64,000 nucleotides of DNA from Morella rubra (Eukaryota; Streptophyta; Magnoliopsida; Fagales; Myricaceae), in NCBI GenBank assembly GCA_003952965.2, contig CM025852.1:25084574-25148573 (forward strand), read 5' to 3'. This document shows, in pieces, positions 36,273 to 47,599 of this stretch. Below the pieces are notes generated by a model, which had not been told where the DNA came from, searched no databases, and worked only from the letters and a program-made list of their open reading frames with translations. The stretch's first letter is position 1. Each line of letters starts with the position of its first letter. The position numbers and the translations under genes are program-made.

Positions 36273-38281
36273 ACGCATATTATGTTATCACTGAATTTTT
36301 TTTGGCTTAGAAGGACGAAAGAAAAGAGTTTAAAACACTACTTTGATTGGCACTGTTTTCTTTTGGGTACCAAACGATTTATACCCAAACCACTAAGTTT
36401 TTTTTTTTTTTTTTCAAAATGAAAGCATCAGAACTGACTTTATTGATAAACATCAATTAAAACATCTATGGTGGGTCTGTCCCAGTAAGCTCACTAACAT
36501 CAAGGTGACCTCAGATAAAATCTAAACCTAATGAGCAAGGTGGCGCACCACTCTATTTGCACCGCGTTTGACAAACTAAAAATTACAAGATTCAAAGGGA
36601 CCTATCCGACTATAAATCTCCTCCACCTATTGATAGATGCTCAATTCCTCTCTTTGTAGATATCGCGGAAGAGCTATGATTGCTCACAGGGAATCCCCCT
36701 CAACTATGACCTGCCGAACACCCCCTTGTAGGGCCTCAATGATTCCTAGTTGTGATGTCTTATTTTCCCTTCTAGAGGATTTAAAATAGGGACTTCCTCA
36801 ACTTTACTCTGCGACTATATACTGATAATTAACTAGCTACGTCATTAATTTCGTTAAAAATTTGGACAAAAATATTATGAAATGTGTGATTTTATAAAGC
36901 CTGAACTAAACCCAAGCACTAATTAGTCAAATCTAGAAATAGAGGCATGTTTTAAAATTTTCAAAAAAAAACCTACGCAATAATATTTTTAATATTTTTC
37001 TTCCTCTTTTTCCAATTGTAGGTTTTAATATGCGTGTTTAGCGCTATGTATACGCTGTTACTTGGTGGCCCAAGATTGCAATTTGATGTACTGTGAGGCA
37101 ACTACGCAAAGATCCCAGATGGCCCATAGCTAGCTGCGGTCCAGTAGTTTTAGCGAATTTACGGGCATTAAATCAATTTTTTTTAAGAATTTTGTGAGTG
37201 TTATGAAAATTGAGATAAATTAGAATTTTGAGAGAAAATAGTGAAAAGTAGAATTTTATGAAAGTTGGTAAAAAATTTTAAGAGATAGATTATTTGAGTG
37301 AATTTTTTATATTTATTGTAATGGAAATAGATGATTTGATAGAAAGAGAAAGAGATGATTTTGAAATTTTTTTTATTTTATTTTCTTAACTAAAATATTG
37401 AGTTAGTTATGTTTGTAAATGAGATTAATTTTGGAATGGAAGAAAAAAAAGTAAAGGTCATTTTGCTTAAGTTATAATTTCCCAACTAACCCGGTATATT
37501 GGGGTTTGAAACTATTTCACTGACTTTATAGCCAATGGAACACCATTGGGGGGAAAAGAAATTGCATGGTTTTTAAGGTTAGGATATATCCCTTTGCATA
37601 TCACAAGTGCTAACACGAACGCTTGGGGCGCAGAAATTGTCGTGCCTACTCTTTGGGTCGAAATTACATATGTACAGATTGATCATTAATTAATTAAGCA
37701 AAGTGATTATGAAGGGTATTTGGATTTAGACCCAAATTCGAAGAATGTGAGAAAAAAACCCATTACTGATACAGAAGGGACGATATGAACAGCCAGTGAA
37801 ATCAATGTAAAATCAAACGCAAACAGACTCACAAGAGGCAAGATGAAAAGGTCAATATAGAGTCGATTACAGTGCTCAGTGAGTAGCCGCTCAATGACCC
37901 CCTAACGAATAGAGTTAAAAGACCCAAAAAAAAAAAACCCCTAAAAGGAGCCTTTATTTTAAATACAAGAGTTTTAGGCATCTCAAGAATAGTAAAAATT
38001 TATTTTAGACAAAACAAAATTGTGACCCTTTGTTCTTATACAAAGATGTATCAAAATTAAAAATGTCTTTGAGGACTTTAGGCCACGGGTGACGGATTCG
38101 TTTATATTGGGCCGCCCTTCGGTGGCGATTGGAAAGAACAGCTTGCATGATATAAAGGAAAACCAGCCACGTGTGAGAAGAAACTTTCAAACAAAGATAT
38201 TAAGACAACTGTCATTCCATGGACAGAGCCCCGAACCTTGGCTTCTTCATATCAAAATTTCTTCTCTCTCCCTTTCTACCA
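36273..38281. other. Spacer between subtilases B and C
   Basis: It contains one LINE fragment (36,398-36,780). The rest is AT-rich; 37,170-37,440 looks like a low-complexity MITE remnant (repeats of gaattttnagag). No gene. Confidence 0.5.
36398..36780 (-). mobile_element. 5'-truncated LINE tail (RNase H-like domain)
   Basis: A T17 run at 36,398-36,414 marks the poly-A end. The minus strand reads EALQGGVRQVIVEGDSL, and further on IGPFESCNFQFVKRGANR when stop codons are ignored. This matches the RNase H-like end of plant LINEs. Several stops interrupt it; it is a dead fragment. Confidence 0.75.
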
Positions 38282-38289
38282 TATATATA
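38282..38289 (+). promoter_or_regulatory. TATA box of subtilase C
   Basis: TATATATA, about 61-68 bp before the ATG at 38,350. This supports that ATG rather than the farther upstream in-frame ATG at 38,089, which lies before the TATA box. Confidence 0.6.
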
Positions 38290-38349
38290 GCACATAGCAA
38301 TGTTGAAGTAGCTGCAAGAAATAGTAGCATTCTAAGTTCTTCTACAAAC

Positions 38350-40662
38350 ATGGAGAAGAAAAGGTCTGGAGTGTTGACCAACGTTGCGTCTCTCTTTACT
38401 CTGCTTTTTCTGTTCATGACCTTTCCAACTCATGAAGCAGAGACCTTACGTCCACGTGAGGTAAATGATGAGAAAAGCACCTTAAAGACCTACATTGTTC
38501 ATGTCAAAAACCCCGGGAGAAGAGTGTCCGACCAAATGGAAGATTTAGATAGTTTGTATCGATCACTGATGCCAGTTTCTAGGAACTTCATGAAGAATGA
38601 ATCACATATTGTCTACACCTATAGCAATGTGATTACCGGGTTTGCGGCGAGATTAACCGCGGAGGAAGCAAAAGCCATGGAGGAGAATAAATGGGTTTTG
38701 TTTGTCCGTCCAGACATGTCATTGAGTTTGCATACAACTCATAGCCCAAACTTCTTGGGGCTGCACCAAGGGGTAGGATTTTGGAAGCAGTCAAATCTCG
38801 GAAAGGGTGTGATAATTGGGGTTTTGGACAGCGGTATATCGTCGGATCATCCTTCGTTCAGCGACAAGGGAGTGCCTCCTCCACCGGCGAAATGGAAAGG
38901 GAAGTGTGAATATGAAGGGGTTACCTGTAATAACAAGCTCATCGGTGCGAGAACTTTCCAAAACTCTCGTGGACACACAGTAGTCGTGGATTCCATGCCA
39001 CCACAGTACGAGGAAGGGCATGGGACGCACGTTTCAAGCATAGCTGCTGGAAACTTTGTGAATGGAGCAAATGTGCTTGGCAATGCCAAAGGCACAGCAG
39101 CTGGTGTGGCTCCTTTGGCTCACTTGGCGATATATAAAGTATGTTCAGTCGAGGGTTGCGCTGAGAGTGATATCCTTGCCGCTTTTGACGCAGCCCTTGA
39201 GGATGGTGTGGATGTTATTTCCATCTCCCTCGGTGACCAGCCCGTTGAATCTTTCCTCAGCGACATAATTGCAATAGGGGCATTCAGTGCAATTCAAAGG
39301 GGGATTTTCGTGAGCTCTTCGGCTGGGAACATCGGTCCGTTCAATCATACAGTGCAAAATACAGCCCCGTGGGTACTAACTGTGGGAGCAAGCACCACTG
39401 ATAGACTTATTAAAGCCACAGCACGGCTTGGAATGGGAGAAGAATTTGACGGGGAATCCCTCTTTCAGCCTACTAATTTCAAGCCTACAATATTGCGGCC
39501 TCTTGTTTATGCTGGTGCTATTGCATCATCTCCATTCTGCAGCCCGGGCACGTTGACAAAAGCCCATTTGAAAGGAGAAGTAGTCTTGTGTGAGGGGGGT
39601 GGAGAATTTGAAGGAATAAGCAGGGGAGAACAAGTTAAAGAAGCCGGAGGGTCTGCAATGATTCTCATGAATGATGAACTTGACGGCTACACTACCTTAG
39701 CTGAAGAACATGTTCTTCCTGCAACGTATGTGAGTCATGCTGCTGGGCTAAAAATCAAATCATACATAGATTCAGCCTCCCAACCAATGGCCACCATATT
39801 ATTTAAAGGAACTGTGATTGGAAAATCACATGCTCCAATGGTCTCTTCCTTTTCTTCTAGAGGCCCCAACTTAGCGAGCCCTGGGATTTTGAAACCAGAC
39901 GTTATTGGACCTGGAGTTGACATTCTAGCTGCATGGTCACCATTCGGAAGCAACAGCAGCTTGAGCTCGAAATTTTTCATGTTTTCAGGCACCTCAGTGT
40001 CTTGCGCTCATCTTAGCGGCATAGGGGCTTTGCTCAAGAGCTCCCACCCAAACTGGTCACCTGCTGCCATTAAGTCCGCCATCATGACAACCGCTGATGT
40101 TTTAAACCTTGAGGGCAGGCCTATTGTTGATCATAAAATGGCTCCCGCCAATATCTTTGCCACTGGAGCAGGCCACGTGAATCCATCAAAAGCTAATGAT
40201 CCAGGCCTTGTGTATGACATCAAACCCAATGATTATATTCGTTATTTATGTGCCTTGAATTATACAGACACTGCAGTACAGGTGATAACACGACGCACAG
40301 TGGAGTGCTCGGAAGTAAAAAGCATACCTGAAGCACAACTGAATTACCCTGCACTTTCAGTTGTCCTGGGTTCTAGACGCCAGACATTCACACGGACAGT
40401 GACAAATGTTGGCCTGCCCAATTCATCTTACTCAGTGAAGGTTGTTTCCCCAAAAGGAGTAAGTGTTAGTCTGAGCCCTGATAAGCTAATATTCACGAAG
40501 TTGAACCAGAAGAAGACATACTCGGTGACACTTAGTCGAGCAGATAGCAGTCTGGATGCAGGGGAGGAGTTTGCCGTGGGATATTTGAAATGGGTTTCTG
40601 ATTCTGGTAGGTATTCAGTTAGAAGCCCAATAGCTGTCGTGTTTGTCGGATTGGGCGCCTGA
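38350..40662 (+). CDS. Subtilisin-like serine protease, SBT1 group (diverged copy C)
   Basis: Intronless, 770 residues from the ATG at 38,350. The frame stays open to 38,089, but the TATA box at 38,282 and the hydrophobic signal peptide (residues about 11-26) favour the later start. I9 propeptide, then catalytic D160 (VLDSGIS), H224 (GHGTH), N327 (SAGN) and S549. The serine motif is GTSVSCAH instead of the usual GTSMSCPH, and the Asp motif has SGISSDHP where most relatives have SGIWPDHP. The PA and C-terminal Fn3-like domains are present. It is clearly a paralogue of copies A and B in the same orientation. The triad is complete, so it is probably active and secreted; the altered serine loop may shift specificity. 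Confidence 0.94.
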   Translation: MEKKRSGVLTNVASLFTLLFLFMTFPTHEAETLRPREVNDEKSTLKTYIVHVKNPGRRVSDQMEDLDSLYRSLMPVSRNFMKNESHIVYTYSNVITGFAARLTAEEAKAMEENKWVLFVRPDMSLSLHTTHSPNFLGLHQGVGFWKQSNLGKGVIIGVLDSGISSDHPSFSDKGVPPPPAKWKGKCEYEGVTCNNKLIGARTFQNSRGHTVVVDSMPPQYEEGHGTHVSSIAAGNFVNGANVLGNAKGTAAGVAPLAHLAIYKVCSVEGCAESDILAAFDAALEDGVDVISISLGDQPVESFLSDIIAIGAFSAIQRGIFVSSSAGNIGPFNHTVQNTAPWVLTVGASTTDRLIKATARLGMGEEFDGESLFQPTNFKPTILRPLVYAGAIASSPFCSPGTLTKAHLKGEVVLCEGGGEFEGISRGEQVKEAGGSAMILMNDELDGYTTLAEEHVLPATYVSHAAGLKIKSYIDSASQPMATILFKGTVIGKSHAPMVSSFSSRGPNLASPGILKPDVIGPGVDILAAWSPFGSNSSLSSKFFMFSGTSVSCAHLSGIGALLKSSHPNWSPAAIKSAIMTTADVLNLEGRPIVDHKMAPANIFATGAGHVNPSKANDPGLVYDIKPNDYIRYLCALNYTDTAVQVITRRTVECSEVKSIPEAQLNYPALSVVLGSRRQTFTRTVTNVGLPNSSYSVKVVSPKGVSVSLSPDKLIFTKLNQKKTYSVTLSRADSSLDAGEEFAVGYLKWVSDSGRYSVRSPIAVVFVGLGA

Positions 40663-42548
40663 AGCCACACATGCCAGAACAGGATGACAATAGACAACCC
40701 TTACATGGAAGTTTTCGTACCTTTTTAAGGTTTCATTAGAAACTTTTTAAGTTTGGAACCCTTTTATTCTTTCTCTTAATGTATCTTCCTGTGTGTTCTT
40801 GTCATGTCAGCCATCATATTATGTTCATCACATATGAGTCCTATCACGAAGTGGCAAATATATGTAAAAGAGTTTTTATCGCAGTGTGTTAATCTTACCA
40901 AGACAATTGAACTATTTCTTGAGGGGATTTTCAAGTCATGCGGCTGCAAAAGGCAAATGCAGTGGAACGCTCTTGCCATTTTACCCCATTTCGCATGCTA
41001 AAACAGGAAAGAAAAGGAGCTGCTTGGGGTCCGAGGCCTCAAGTAGGGCCCAAGATTGTAAGGTAAAACAGCTTAACTTATCTCCAACTTAGGTTGAGGT
41101 TAGTTCTCTCAAGGGGAATCGGTGACTAATCCTAAAATGCTTTTGAAGACACATCAAAGAGCAGTTTCACTGCAACAGGAGAGAATGACAAGTAACAATT
41201 TGGATATCTGTCATAGTCAGTTGTGTATGGCATATTCGACATGGATCCAGTTTAGTTTTCAGGGAGGACACAATGTTTCATAGCACCAAACTTCTAATCC
41301 GGGAATTTAGCACCAGTCGATGCAATAAATCTTCAATCTTTAACCTAAGGTCATGACCAAGGAAATCCCATCATACTATCCGTTCCGCTTGAAGACGAGT
41401 AACGCACTCTACAGTTGGGTTAGGCGAACTACAAATATCTGTTAAAAAAGTTGGAGTAAGACATGGGCGCATGTAGATATATGCAAGCAGTGGCAGTTTT
41501 TGTTGTTGTCAAGAGACCCTAGTACTGCGTGCGGTCAAACAAATGTACTGTCTCATAACATCTTAGATTGCTTAAACTGATCATTATAAACAAACCCTAC
41601 TTTCAGAAAGAGCAAAGGAAAATACAGGAAAATTTTCCGTAGGTGAGTACCAAAGACTTCAAATATCTCAAGCCACAACATCATTACAATGTTAAAAACG
41701 AAATCACACAATAAAAAGAGCAAGGACAGAGAATGTCACAAGAGATAAAGTGAAAAAAGAGAACTGGCATCTTAGGAGGGATGGCAGCTTAATACAGCAG
41801 AGAGAACGATTAATCACAGTCAAACAACCAGAATTGCATACATCCAACATAATTTCTTCTAGTACCCACTGCCAACAATGGTGAATCCGTGATAGAGGAA
41901 TAAACTGACGGCCAGGTTAGAAAGCAAGAGGTCAAGAATCCTCGCCTAACAGAATTGTGTCCAGATGTGTTTCTCTTTACCATATCTATAAATCTTGTCA
42001 ACCTTTGTTGTACCAATGGTTTGGCTACCATGCAAAGAGATCTTCTGTTTATAGATCATTCATTAGGCATTCCATCAGATCCAAAGAGGCCAATTAGTAA
42101 GGCATTGAAAAAACCAGACTGGATACATGAAGTACTTCACTGCTAAATGTTCAATTGTAACGATAGGTCCAACATTATCAGAGGACATATAACTTAGTAC
42201 GTCAAACCCAAAACTCATGGGAAGAGTGTTTTCCTTGGTTTATTACTAGCCTAATTCTGATTAAACAGTCACTTTCATTAAAATCTCGAGGAATGAAGTT
42301 TCTACCTCAAGGAAGTTGAATTTATCATACCAAAGCTCATGAATCACTTGATCTCATCCAACAAAGAATACCAATAATATCTGAGGCTAAATATGGTGAA
42401 CTCAGAAAAGGCTGCCTGAGAGACCAAATTCAGTGCAGACACAGAGGGGATCATGGGCAGTACTCAGGGCTAAATCCTTGATTGAGAAGTCTCTGCCACA
42501 TGTAATGGTTCATAATAGCCGCAACAAACTACATTGGATGTTATTGCG
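40663..42548. other. Spacer between subtilase C and the SHG1-like gene
   Basis: It holds the 3' UTR of subtilase C and the 3' region of the minus-strand gene to the right. Short open frames only; none recognised. Confidence 0.5.
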
Positions 42549-44397
42549 TCAACCAAAACCAGGAGGCACATCAGGGTCCTCATCACTACCAGAACATAGC
42601 TGCTTCTGCTCCATGTCTACAGAAAAGCCAGGTGGCACATGCAGATCAACATCTTCAGGATTCAATACATCGTGTGAATGGTGGTTGTCTTCCAAGTGTT
42701 CTTCGACAGGTCCTGTTTCATCAGGCCTTGGTGGCTGAAGTTCCTGTTTGTGTTGCTCCCCGTAGTAATTGTTGTGATTATCACCACGGACAGAAAAACC
42801 TGGAGGTTCTTTTGGCTCACTATCAGAAGAAGAATCATCAACAACACCAGCTGCGGCAAGGATGGAACCATTATTTTCAGCTCCCTTTTGAATTGACATC
42901 CTGTCACGCGTGGAGGATTCACCCTCTTCTTTTCCTTTTGGGTTGACTAATTTGTTATAAACAGATTGCACAGTTTCTGTGATTTCACCTTTCATCCCAT
43001 CACCTGATCTTATTATTTCCCACAAACCATCAGATATCCGACTCATTACATTATTCCTGGTCATCAACATGATAGACATGATCATCAGATTTGCTTCGAC
43101 TGTAATCTAGTATTCCAATAATAGCAACCAACCATGAAGAGTTTTGAAATGCGGAGTTTGTATGAAAGGAATAACACAAAAATATTCCACTAGTTACAAC
43201 CCTAGATTCAATCCTCAAATTCTTCAACAAATTTCTGTCAACATTTGTCCCTGCTTTCACTACTAATCTTTCTTCCTGAATAAGCAGAGCTACTAAATTT
43301 TCAATACAAAATATACTCTCAGAAACAACAACATCATGAAAGCAGAATTCACAGACAGAAGGAAGTATGCAACACCTTCGTTACTGATAAACATGAAATC
43401 AATTTTGCCAAGAGATGTGTGGGAAATCCTCCTAATATTCATTTAAACATAAATTGTAGCATTTAAGAAAAAACTTGTGAGAAATTGGGAACTTACCCAA
43501 CCTCATCGTATATGGCATCAGAAAGTTGTCTGGGTTTCATATTTTCAGCACCTGCACGATTAAGTGCAGCTGACTGCTTCACTATCGAAGTAATTTCATT
43601 TCGCAACTCCTCCTGCATTTGTTTTCCGTGCTCAGAAGCATGAACCATTTGAAAAAGACCAGCCAAATATCGCCATATTCCTCATATAAAAATTCAACAT
43701 GCCCCACACAACAACGTGCCAACCAACAAGTTCACCAAGGCTTCATAAAGAATATGAATTTTACGAAACCATCAAAAGCAACGACAGACTACATAAACCA
43801 GAACGCGTAGGCTCCTCGTGCCGAGTAATTTTCACTCAAGAAACGTTCAATATTGCACATTTTCACTTTAAAACTTGTGGCAGTGACTCATCGGTGAAAT
43901 TCGACTTCCAATTGTAAAGTTCAATCAGAATACGGACAATTTCATTGTGATTTGCCAGAAATTCAAAACAAACTCGACTTCTTATAAAAGAAAAAGGGCG
44001 AGGAAAGAAAGTAATTTCATCACTTCTAATCCAGCCACATATTTAATGAAGTGCACCAGAAGAAAATCCAGTTCGATCATTCTAACACCGTGAACGAAAG
44101 AGCATTACGAAAAAAGACAGAAAGAAGATTGCTTTAATCAGAACAGTAGCGATTAATTCTCTCTACCTGTCTGTCCTTCGGAATCAACAAAACTGCTTTC
44201 TCAATTCGACATCGAAACCCTAGGAGTGAGAGAGAGGGGGAATCGAGGAAATTGAAAACAAAGTAGAGGAAGAGGAAGAGGAGGCTTACATTGTCCTTGA
44301 GCTTGCGGATGATCTTGAGGCGCAGTTTATCGAAGTCTCCGTCGTCCTTAAGCTTCGCTATTACCTCGTCTTTGCCAACCTTAGGAGTAATCTCCAT
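42549..44397 (-). CDS. COMPASS component SHG1 / BOD1-like protein
   Basis: Three exons on the minus strand: 44,397-44,290, 43,612-43,497 and 43,056-42,549. They give 243 residues. Residues 9-100 form the SHG1/BOD1 helical region, starting DEVIAKLKDDGDFDKLRLKI. The family is named for the Shg1 subunit of the Set1/COMPASS histone H3K4 methyltransferase and for human BOD1. The C-terminal half is acidic, disordered and carries three PPGF motifs (EPPGFSV, VPPGFSV, VPPGFG at the end), likely short linear binding motifs. Exon 2 ends in phase 2 and joins exon 3 as GG plus G, giving EVGNNVMSRISDG. Nuclear role inferred from the family; the plant function is little known. Confidence 0.8.
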
Positions 44398-46318
44398 TGA
44401 TTCTGCTGCATCAGAGAGTTAGAGGTCCAAGGGAAATCTCGAGGCAGCTAGCTGGTCACGGAGTGAGTCTCAGTGTTTTTACTGCCCCGTTATCCCGTAT
44501 CCTTCCAGTGCATGTATGAACGCGGGGTGTTCGGCAGTCGAAATTTTGGTAGTTTCGAAGCCCGTGGAAAAAGTAAATATATTTTATAAGATTCGATGAA
44601 AAATTGAAAAAAAGATAAGATTTAAATAAATATTAAAAAAAAAAATTAAAGGGAGATTATTTTATAATTCTTCAACGAGGGTGGAAATCCGAATACCACG
44701 GCAGAAGACGAAGAACTTCGTCGATCTTTGGGATTCTGGGAAGCCAATGTGGGGCACCACGGCAGCCGTGAACTGTGAGTGTAGATTTGGATTGGCCGCA
44801 TTTTGAAGGTGGTTGTTTGTCAAAATTTTAGAAAATATTCTCGAAATTTTGGAAATTTTTGTTTTATTGAGTTTGTAAAAGATGAAGTGTGTATATGTAA
44901 AAGTTAAAAATTTTGAAGTGTGTTTATTTTGTTAGAAATTTTCATGCCCCAAAATATTAGGGAAACAAAAGGTACCCTTATTTGACTGTCCTTTACCGTT
45001 GTTTTTATTCTTTTTCTATTAGTATTCTTTTAGAAGCTTTCTACCATCTCTTTCTTTCCTTTTTTCAATTTCTCGACAAAAAGATTCTAATAAAAAAAGA
45101 AAATATTGGTTTAAAATTCTTAAATTACAACATCTACACTCGGTATAAAAAGATATATATCAAAAAACGACCAATTTTTTTCTAAAAAGCTAGCAAAATA
45201 ACTAATAAAAAATCTAATTTAAAAATTCTCATGCATGCATAAATTACAAAACTTTAAAGAAGTGGATAAAAAAAAATATAAAGAATCGCCACTCAACTTT
45301 CTCTGAACAAACTCGCAAAATAACCTTGAGGAGATAGATACGTCCTTAACTGAGGGATTATATTGAAAATACTCGATTAATATGTATCAAAAATACGTAT
45401 CTGCATAGAAGTCATAAGATCACTATGAGCGCTAATACGAATATATGAAAAAAAAAATGGTGATCTTTAAGTTTGAGATTTAGATGTCGCCAATTGTTCC
45501 CTCTGAATCAAATACATTCATATTTGAAAGAAGTTCATTTTCTTTAGAGCACCTGGACAAATAAATATGTTAACTGGCCAACTTAGAAGGACAAAATCAT
45601 TCCAATTGTAAGACGCAAACCGGCAGGAGGAATAGAATTTGGCGTCACTGACATTTCATTCTCAGCCAAAATAAAGCTTGAAATATGTATATTTCGCGAA
45701 GATCCAACTGACCCAAAATGTTCAGCCTCTCGAAATTATTCAATTGTGTCTACCTTATGGAACGATATACAACAAAAGTATAGTAACCGCTGACCATTTC
45801 ACTACACTTAAAAGACAATCATGTCCACTGCAGATAAAACAAGCATCCGCAGAGCTCCATTTCAACTTCAAGAACACTCGAACATTGTGATCTTATTCCG
45901 GGCAAAACAGGAAGTTTATGATTTCACCTCTCGAGATTCCACCACGTACAACCAGATGATGTTTATCTGCCCAACCAAATGACATGCAATTGAGTACTGA
46001 AAATCAAGCTAAGGCATATAACACATACATCTTCCTAAACTCTATCGAGAGAGCAAAAAGGAAAAAGTTGGGCCAATGTTGCCTCAATTTATGTACAAGT
46101 TGACAATCAGCCCCAAGTAAAGTTCTGTAATAAGGTTTCATATTATGGTACAGTTGTATACATCACAACATAAACAGTCCACACCTGGGACTAGAATAAA
46201 TAACTTCACCAAGTCACTGCCTCGAAGGAAATAACTCCTGAGAACACCAACACCATCCAAAAAGAAAACCAAGAGAAGTCAGAAGCTTCCTATGTCGAAT
46301 TTGTGATTAGTTCTGGGA
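44398..46318. other. Spacer, SHG1-like promoter and YTH gene 3' region
   Basis: AT-rich, with no reading frame of note. The right part (about 45,900-46,318) probably includes the YTH 3' UTR. Confidence 0.5.
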
Positions 46319-47568
46319 TTATCGATTCCTCTTCCGTGAGGAAGACCGATCCGTAGTAAAATTTGAGTTTCTGCACAGCATTTCAACAAGTTATTGAATG
46401 GAGATTTGTGCTCTCATCCTGGATAAGAAAACATACTTACAAATTTTCATCATGCTTTTTACTTCTTGATGACTCGTGCATTTTCCCAGATGGTCCAGCA
46501 ACCTGTCAAAGAGTGGCGATGGCTAAATTTAGGACCATATTTAGTTACTAAGATTGTCCATCTACCAATTGACAATTTCCTATGGTTCTGACTGTTGTCA
46601 CAACAGCTTAAGCCACTGCCATCAGGGATCTACTGACATCAATCAGAAATCCAACTGTAAGAGAGAACTTGGTTGAAAATTAGATGGTGGGAGAACCAAT
46701 AGCAAGTAGGGAATCAATAGACCACAAATGCAACTAATTTTATAATCAATGAAGTAATTTTCCTAAAGGCAGTTTAAAAATTACAACATCAAAAAGGAAG
46801 ACCATATGTTTGATATAATAGAACTAGGGTGTACTTAGAAGTAAATGACACACAAGCTGTGGAATTTTGTTAGATAAGCATACTGACAGGGTGGCGTAAC
46901 TGTTTGCTGCTTCTGCTATGGGCTTTCAGATATTCCTCATAAGACTGCAACCAGGAAAATGTCATTTATCAGTTGTGATGTAGGTTGCACGTTTGTGTTC
47001 TTTTCTCTCTCTCTTTTTTCTTTTACTTTTTTTTTTGTTGGGGGGGAGGGGAGCTCACCTCACTCTTGAGATGAAATGAAAGTGTTTACAACAATTTATG
47101 TTCTTTCTACATCTTTGATAAATAACACAGATAAATATGACATTAAGGACCCATAAAGCAGTCATGTGACCATTCATAGAGCAGTCATGTGAATAAATCA
47201 TGCAAAAGCCAAAATGAGGTAATCAGGTAACAGCATCACAGTCTAAATTTGTGAACCGCTTACACCCAATACCCAAAGATTTGAAGGATTTTGGATTACC
47301 AAGCATAAGCACTTGTGGGTAAGAAAAGAGATAAGAAGTGCAGGCAGGTCACTCTTTAATTAAACACATTAGTCGACAGAGGGATTGAATCCCTTTCCTT
47401 TATTAAAAAAAAAAAAACCCCATTACTAGAGAGGGAGGGAGAGAGGAGAGGAAGAACCATCCTCTAAATGGTAAAGAGCATTTCTTTTACAATACAGTGA
47501 CATCAAGCCTTTGCATTCAAGATAGCCCAATCGAGCTTCTTTTTTTTTTTTTTTGGGGCCCCGGGGGT

Positions 47569-47599
<31 letters not shown>

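Noticed and set aside
38089-38349. Upstream 87-codon in-frame extension of subtilase C
   Set aside because: It lies partly before the TATA box and ahead of a good signal peptide, so the ATG at 38,350 is the likelier start.
42632-42946. Plus-strand frames across the SHG1-like gene
   Set aside because: Antisense shadows of exon 3; the minus-strand gene has consistent splice phases and PPGF motifs.
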